From Verrucomicrobiaceae bacterium (GTDB lineage Bacteria; Verrucomicrobiota; Verrucomicrobiia; Verrucomicrobiales; Akkermansiaceae), in the NCBI GenBank assembly GCA_027491155.1, contig JAIXWR010000005.1, forward strand, positions 39,723 through 103,722: a stretch of DNA of 64,000 nt. Direction: 5' to 3'. Every line of letters begins with the position of its first letter. The stretch's first letter is position 1. The position numbers and the translations under genes are program-made. This document shows, piece by piece, positions 60,395 through 64,000 of this stretch. Below the pieces are notes generated by a model. That model was not told the DNA's origin. It saw only the letters and a list, made by a program, of their open reading frames with translations, and searched no databases.

Positions 60395-61918
60395 ATGAAC
60401 CTCACCACCTACCTGCGCGCCGGCTACCCCGGTCTCGCCGTCATCACCTCCGAAGAAGCCCGCGCCGAGGCCGACATCGCCGTCGCCTGCGCTTCCGTCG
60501 AACGCCGCCTCCACGCCTGGTCCTCCACCGAGGGCCTCGTCGATACCACCGACGGCCGGGTCACCCCGTGCCCGGATCCGCTCGATGCCCTGCAACTCCT
60601 CGACGGCATGTTCGCCGCCGACAACCCACGCCACGTCGTGCTGCTGCGCGACCTTCAGCTCCACCTCGACCAGAGCGATCCCATGCTGGTCCGCCGCCTC
60701 AAGGACATCCTGCGCGTCGCCAAGTCCAACGGTCACGCGATCATCCTGCTCGGCTGCCGCTTGAAGCTGCCGCCCGAACTCGAGCACGAGACCACCCACG
60801 TCGACTTCAGCCTGCCCGATCCCGCCCGCCTCGGCGCGGTGCTCGACGGCATCCTGAAGTCGGCCAAGCTCAAGAACGTCCACGAAGTGGTCAAGGAAGC
60901 CGCCTTGCAAAGCGCGCTCGGACTCACCACCACCGAGGCCGAGAACGCGTTCGCCCTGTCGGTCGTCGAGACCCACGGCATCGACCCCAAGGTCATCGCC
61001 CGGGAGAAGGCCCGCACGCTCAAGCGCAACGGCCTCGTCGAAGTCGTCGAAGCCACCACGTCCCTCGACGATATCGGCGGCCTCGGCCAGCTCAAGGAAT
61101 GGCTCCAGCGCCGCGCCGAGGCCTTTTCCGCCTCCGCCAAAGCCTATGGCCTGCCCGCCCCCAAGGGCCTCTTGATCGTCGGCATCCCCGGCACCGGCAA
61201 GAGTCTCACCGCCAAGGCCACCGCCGGAGCCTTCGGCCTGCCGCTGCTACGCCTCGACATGGGGCGCGTGTTCGGTGGCATCGTCGGCCAGAGCGAAGCC
61301 AACCTGCGCTCCGTCATCCAGACCGCCGAGGCCATCGCCCCGTGCGTCCTGTGGATCGACGAGATCGAGAAGGGCTTCTCCGGTAGCAAGTCGAGCGGCT
61401 CCACCGACGGCGGCACCTCGTCCCGGGTCTTCGGCTCGTTCCTGAGCTGGATGCAAGAAAAGGACCAGCCGGTGTTTGTCGTCGCCACCGCCAACGACGT
61501 CTCCAAGCTGCCACCGGAGTTCCTGCGCAAGGGAAGGTTTGACGAGATGTTCTTCGTCGACCTGCCGGATGCCCGGGAGCGCGCGCAAATCTGGGACATC
61601 GTCATCAAGCGCCACGGCCGCCGGCCCGCCGACTTCGACACGGTCGCTCTGTCCCGCGCCTGCGAGCAGTTCACCGGCGCGGAGATCGAGGCGGTGTTCA
61701 TCGACGCCCTGCACGAGGCCTACACCGAAGTCCGCGAACCGGGCCCGAAGGACGTCCTCGACGCGATGGCCCACACCGTGCCGCTGGCGCAGCTCATGGA
61801 CGGCCAGATCGGCGCCCTCCGCCACTGGGCCAAGGGTCGCGCCCGCGATGCCGGAGCCCCGGTGAAGTCGACACCCGCCGCACCTCGCGGCTCGCGCCGG
61901 GTGCAGTCAGCCAACTAA
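60395..61918 (+). CDS. Ycf46-like AAA+ ATPase
   Basis: Protein of 507 aa. The N-terminal domain (about 1-220) has the Ycf46 opening LRAGYPGLAVITSEEARAEADI and a degenerate nucleotide-binding fold. The AAA+ core is at about 225-450: GLGQLKEWLQRRAEAF, Walker A VGIPGTGKSLTAKA near 262, Walker B VLWIDEIEKGFSG near 317, sensor 1 FVVATANDVSKLP and arginine finger region FLRKGRFDEMF. It probably forms a ring that remodels or unfolds a partner. In cyanobacteria Ycf46 has been linked to carbon-uptake control; elsewhere it is uncharacterised. DUF1257 and DUF2997 are its usual neighbours. Confidence 0.92.
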   Translation: MNLTTYLRAGYPGLAVITSEEARAEADIAVACASVERRLHAWSSTEGLVDTTDGRVTPCPDPLDALQLLDGMFAADNPRHVVLLRDLQLHLDQSDPMLVRRLKDILRVAKSNGHAIILLGCRLKLPPELEHETTHVDFSLPDPARLGAVLDGILKSAKLKNVHEVVKEAALQSALGLTTTEAENAFALSVVETHGIDPKVIAREKARTLKRNGLVEVVEATTSLDDIGGLGQLKEWLQRRAEAFSASAKAYGLPAPKGLLIVGIPGTGKSLTAKATAGAFGLPLLRLDMGRVFGGIVGQSEANLRSVIQTAEAIAPCVLWIDEIEKGFSGSKSSGSTDGGTSSRVFGSFLSWMQEKDQPVFVVATANDVSKLPPEFLRKGRFDEMFFVDLPDARERAQIWDIVIKRHGRRPADFDTVALSRACEQFTGAEIEAVFIDALHEAYTEVREPGPKDVLDAMAHTVPLAQLMDGQIGALRHWAKGRARDAGAPVKSTPAAPRGSRRVQSAN

Positions 61919-61968
61919 CGATCACGGCACCCGAACAGCGGAGCGGAGAAAAATGCCGACGATATGTG

Positions 61969-62002
61969 GCCCCGACGTCGCCCAGAGGAGCGGCGTCGGG
62001 GC
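61969..62002 (+). terminator. Hairpin after the AAA+ ATPase gene
   Basis: GCCCCGACGTCGC pairs with GCGGCGTCGGGGC over 13 bp with one T-G wobble and an 8-nt loop. It starts 50 bp after the stop. The following CTAGGTTGCC is not a strong T run. Confidence 0.65.
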
Positions 62003-62051
62003 TAGGTTGCCGATTGGAGGCCGTAGCGGCATGCTCGAATAATGATGCGGT

Positions 62052-62073
62052 ATTACGGTAGTGTTAAAGATCA
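62052..62073 (-). repeat. Right copy of the 22-bp inverted repeat
   Basis: The plus strand reads ATTACGGTAGTGTTAAAG and ends ATCA, the exact reverse complement of 50519-50540. Identity is limited to these 22 bp; flanks on both sides differ. Confidence 0.9.
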
Positions 62074-62234
62074 TACCCAGTGACGACCCGGGATCCGAAT
62101 CACGTTCTCCACCTCCGCGACGGTCATTGAAGTAGATCCCACAAGGGTGGAACCAACTGGTTTCATCTTGGCAAGCATCAGTCCTCCTCTGACGTCAGGA
62201 TCATCCGGTCGGCATAGAACTCCTGAATCCGGCA

Positions 62235-63080
62235 TCAATCCTGCCAGCCGAATGGCAATGCCGCCCTGATCACCCGCACCACTTCCACGAAGTCCGCAGG
62301 CGCACCGGCCAGGCTGTTGCGGTTCAAGAACGCCTTCCACATCGCCTGCTTCAGCCGGCCGAATTCATCGCTCAACCCGGTAGGACATTCCGCGGGAAAC
62401 GCCGTACCGCGACGCTGGAAGGTGGCGTGGATGCTCGCCACCAGTTGACTCCGGTCGAGCTGGTCGCCGGTCAGTAGGAAGTGCAAGTCGAAGAAGTCCT
62501 TCAGCCGGCTGTTCTGGAGATCGAGCACTACCAGCGCCTCCAGCTTTTCCGCGACCACCGTCTCCGCCGGATAGACCCGGATCACCGGAGCCGGCAGGGT
62601 GCCGAGCAGCCCCGGGAACTCCCGTTCCTGCGGCGGCGGATCCACGGCATCGCCGAACCCGACGTCCACCTGGATCGGAATGCGGATGTTGCCCAAGCGC
62701 GCGGTCATCTTCACCCGGACTCCTCCATACGACGCGTCCTCGCGGATCGGCTCGGCCACCGGGTCGCTGAACTTCAAACCGTCGTCGGGAACCTCGGCGG
62801 CAATGATCCGTCGGAAGATCTCCGCCACCCGGCCGGGGTCCGGATCACCGCGGCCGAGCAGATCGAGGTCCCGTGTCGGACGCCGGGTGTCGCCGCCCCA
62901 AACGTGATAGAGCATCGCCCCCTTGAGCACGAAGCCGGGCGCTTCGCCTGATGCCTGAAGCCGGAACAACAGACGCTCCAGTCCGTATTGAACCAAAAGC
63001 GTGTCGAACACCACGCCACGCTCCCGGCTGAGGTTCAGCAGACGATGGCGGATCGATTCGATGAGGCCTTCGGATTTCAT
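62235..63080 (-). CDS. AbiEii-type nucleotidyltransferase toxin
   Basis: Toxin of the type IV AbiE toxin-antitoxin system, 281 aa. The start MKSEGLIESIRHRLLNLSRERG lies 3 bp inside the antitoxin stop. The nucleotidyltransferase core is FVLKGAMLYHVWGGDTRRPTRDLDLL, with the GxxxG-like loop and the D-x-D motif. A conserved late segment is ETVVAEKLEALVVLDLQNSRLKDFFDL, typical of AbiEii. Toxins of this family transfer nucleotides, in some cases to tRNA, and stop growth after phage infection. The ORF track start is 106 codons upstream, inside the antitoxin gene. Confidence 0.92.
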   Translation of the reverse strand: MKSEGLIESIRHRLLNLSRERGVVFDTLLVQYGLERLLFRLQASGEAPGFVLKGAMLYHVWGGDTRRPTRDLDLLGRGDPDPGRVAEIFRRIIAAEVPDDGLKFSDPVAEPIREDASYGGVRVKMTARLGNIRIPIQVDVGFGDAVDPPPQEREFPGLLGTLPAPVIRVYPAETVVAEKLEALVVLDLQNSRLKDFFDLHFLLTGDQLDRSQLVASIHATFQRRGTAFPAECPTGLSDEFGRLKQAMWKAFLNRNSLAGAPADFVEVVRVIRAALPFGWQD

Positions 63081-63694
63081 GACAGCAGGCTTTCCAGGTA
63101 GGGCTTCATGACCCGCGCCATCCGGAAGCGGGTGGCGAGCCGGTTGAGTTCCTTGAGCTGAAACCGCTTCCCGCGCCAAGCCTCCCGCAGCGCCTCGATG
63201 GCCACATCGACGCCGAGCTTGTTCCGCTGGCGGAAGAGATCGACCAGGGTGCGGGCCACCGAATAGACCGGGACCCGGGCTCCTTCGATTTCGTGCCACT
63301 CTGTCCCATCCTCCAGCATGTCGGCCTGGCAGCGCACCACCCGCAGGGGCACGGCGTCGGTCTCCGGCTTGCGCATCGTCCGCGGGATCGTTATCCACAC
63401 CTCGCGCGGGTTCTGGGTCGTCAGCCCGTGAAATGCCAGCGCGCTCAGGTGACTGATCCTGGCTCCCTCGACCCGGGTGGCGGCCACGACCAGCGAGTGA
63501 TGCTCCGTCGCCGCCGTGTCGGGCAGGGAGTAAAGCCCCCTACCCACCCGTTCAAGCTTCCCGTCCTTCGTGGCCAGGCGCAGCACCTCGCGTGAAATGC
63601 CCCTCGCTTCCAACTCCTTGGAGCGAAGCACGGAGGCGCTCCCGAAGGCGCGGGCCAGCGGTTCGCTTTGCTTCAGGGTGTTTGCCGCATCCAC
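63077..63694 (-). CDS. AbiEi-type antitoxin
   Basis: Antitoxin/repressor of 205 aa with a GTG start at 63694; the ORF track uses the adjacent TTG. A winged helix at about residues 20-65 (SKELEARGISREVLRLATKDGKLERVGRGLY) binds the promoter. The C-terminal domain contains LVVAATRVEGARISHLSALAFHGL and the end YSVARTLVDLFRQRNKLG, typical of AbiEi. Its stop overlaps the toxin start (ATGA). AbiEi proteins repress their own operon by binding inverted repeats; a palindrome lies just upstream here. Confidence 0.92.
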   Translation of the reverse strand: MDAANTLKQSEPLARAFGSASVLRSKELEARGISREVLRLATKDGKLERVGRGLYSLPDTAATEHHSLVVAATRVEGARISHLSALAFHGLTTQNPREVWITIPRTMRKPETDAVPLRVVRCQADMLEDGTEWHEIEGARVPVYSVARTLVDLFRQRNKLGVDVAIEALREAWRGKRFQLKELNRLATRFRMARVMKPYLESLLS

Positions 63695-63702
63695 CAAAGT
63701 GC

Positions 63703-63736
63703 GAACATTTGTTCATTATAGTTCACATTTTGTCAA
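63703..63736 (-). promoter_or_regulatory. Candidate abiE promoter/operator region
   Basis: GAACATTTGTTC is a perfect palindrome 9 bp upstream of the antitoxin start. On the minus strand TATAAT sits directly before it, and GTTCA is repeated at 63711 and 63721. TTGACA is also present but only 10 bp from TATAAT, too close for a standard pair. Binding by AbiEi is likely from the family's known behaviour. Confidence 0.55.
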
Positions 63737-63883
63737 ATCATCCGACACACCGCACGGATGTTTGGGATTCCTGAACATCCGTGCACCGCCGATTCCCGAC
63801 ACCGGCTGCAATTCTCCCCGCCACGACCGGCGGCGACACCCCAAACCACCAACCAGCCCAGAACCAACATGCATCCCGCAACA

Positions 63884-64000
63884 CCACCAGCCACCAGCCA
63901 CCAGCCACCAGCCACCAGCCACCCGCCACCAGCCACCAGCCACCAGCCACCAGCCACCAGCCACCAGCCACCAGCCACCAGCCACCAGCCACCAGCCACC
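63884..64000. repeat. Heptanucleotide tandem repeat (CCACCAG)n, cut by the window end
   Basis: Sixteen consecutive 7-bp units CCACCAG plus a partial one are present; one unit at 63919 is CCACCCG. The array continues to the last base. The antisense WWLVAGG frames in the ORF track are artefacts of it. The stretch 63737-63883 before it shows no gene. Confidence 0.92.

Larger units (their letters stand above)
50519..62073. mobile_element. 11.6-kb cassette bounded by perfect 22-bp inverted repeats
   Basis: The two 22-bp repeats enclose a set of genes that all lie on the plus strand, from a replication-initiator-like gene to a Ycf46-like AAA+ ATPase. No transposase is present, and no target-site duplication is visible in the flanks. 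It may be a replicon or transposon-like unit nested inside the larger integrative element. Function of the repeats is not proven. Confidence 0.5.
61919..62234. other. 316-bp intergenic region with terminator and right inverted repeat
   Basis: It contains the AAA+ hairpin (61969-62002) and the right 22-bp repeat (62052-62073). To the right, a minus-strand frame of 35 codons (MLAKMKPVGSTLVGS ... RIPGRHWV) ends at a TGA that is itself the first three bases of the repeat. No other gene is visible. Confidence 0.55.
47080..64000. mobile_element. Integrative element inserted at tRNA-Ala(CGC), right end outside the window
   Basis: A 3' tRNA fragment marks the left junction, and a tyrosine recombinase gene follows within 100 bp. 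The content then changes to genes typical of mobile elements: XRE regulator, replication-initiator-like protein, Fe-S nuclease, AAA+ ATPase and AbiE toxin-antitoxin. No second attachment copy was seen before the window end, so the element probably extends beyond 64 kb. No conjugation genes were recognised. Confidence 0.6.

Noticed and set aside
50509-62083. Target-site duplication flanking the 22-bp repeats
   Set aside because: The outer flanks (CTGCCGG on the left, TACCCAG on the right) do not match; a shared TCATACC occurs inside on one side and at the edge of the other and is likely chance.
63716-63999. WWLVAGG repeat proteins on the minus strand in three frames
   Set aside because: They are translations of a heptanucleotide repeat, with the same heptapeptide in every frame.

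Overview
The window is a high-GC bacterial chromosome segment, most likely from a Verrucomicrobia member of the Luteolibacter/Akkermansiaceae type. The evidence is indirect: sigma factor plus Ser/Thr kinase pairs, squalene-cyclase-like repeat proteins, a sulfatase, a giant propeller/haem protein ending in the FYRLR-type tail common in that phylum, and a lexA gene preceded by TGTTC-N4-GAACA, the LexA operator known from Verrucomicrobia. No rRNA or taxonomic marker was searched, so this is an inference.

Region 1 (1-31.2 kb) is ordinary chromosome. It holds the end of an RND efflux operon, an ECF sigma operon with a PDZ protein, an AMP-ligase-like protein, a cyclase-repeat protein, a coiled-coil/TPR protein, nagB, secA, a polar amino-acid ABC transporter, a small HTH protein, a sigma/kinase pair, a TerC-family membrane protein, a 1917-residue secreted propeller/di-haem protein, a helical-repeat protein, a sulfatase and a low-molecular-weight phosphatase.

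Region 2 (31.3-38.5 kb) is a small defence island. It has a single-chain type ISP restriction-modification enzyme of 1660 aa, a cytoplasmic SGNH-hydrolase-like protein and a PD-(D/E)XK nuclease-like protein. A repeat-rich non-coding stretch follows. Region 3 (39-47 kb) returns to the chromosome: zinc-ribbon membrane protein, lexA with its SOS box, D-Ala-D-Ala carboxypeptidase, bioF-like gene, LacI regulator, GNAT, tRNA-Leu(TAG), TonB-dependent receptor and a small helical protein.

Region 4 (47.08 kb to the window end) is an integrative element. Its left end is marked by the 3' part of a tRNA-Ala(CGC) gene beside a tyrosine recombinase, followed by an XRE regulator. Inside it, 50,519-62,073 is bounded by two perfect 22-bp inverted repeats. 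This inner segment has a possible replication initiator with iteron-like repeats, two tandem unknown proteins with winged-helix-like C-termini, a ribbon-helix-helix-like protein, a Cas4/AddB-like Fe-S nuclease with a small partner, a DUF3150 protein, an HExxH zincin, a DUF1257/DUF2997 pair, small envelope proteins (one carrying an in-frame amber codon) and a Ycf46-like AAA+ ATPase. Many of its genes end in a strong hairpin and begin after a C/A-rich leader. An AbiE toxin-antitoxin pair follows, and the window ends in a heptanucleotide repeat.

The inner cassette is the best candidate for an undescribed system. Its parts are known as families of mostly unknown function, but together they suggest a AAA+-driven machine with a nuclease, a protease and lipoproteins, carried on a mobile element.
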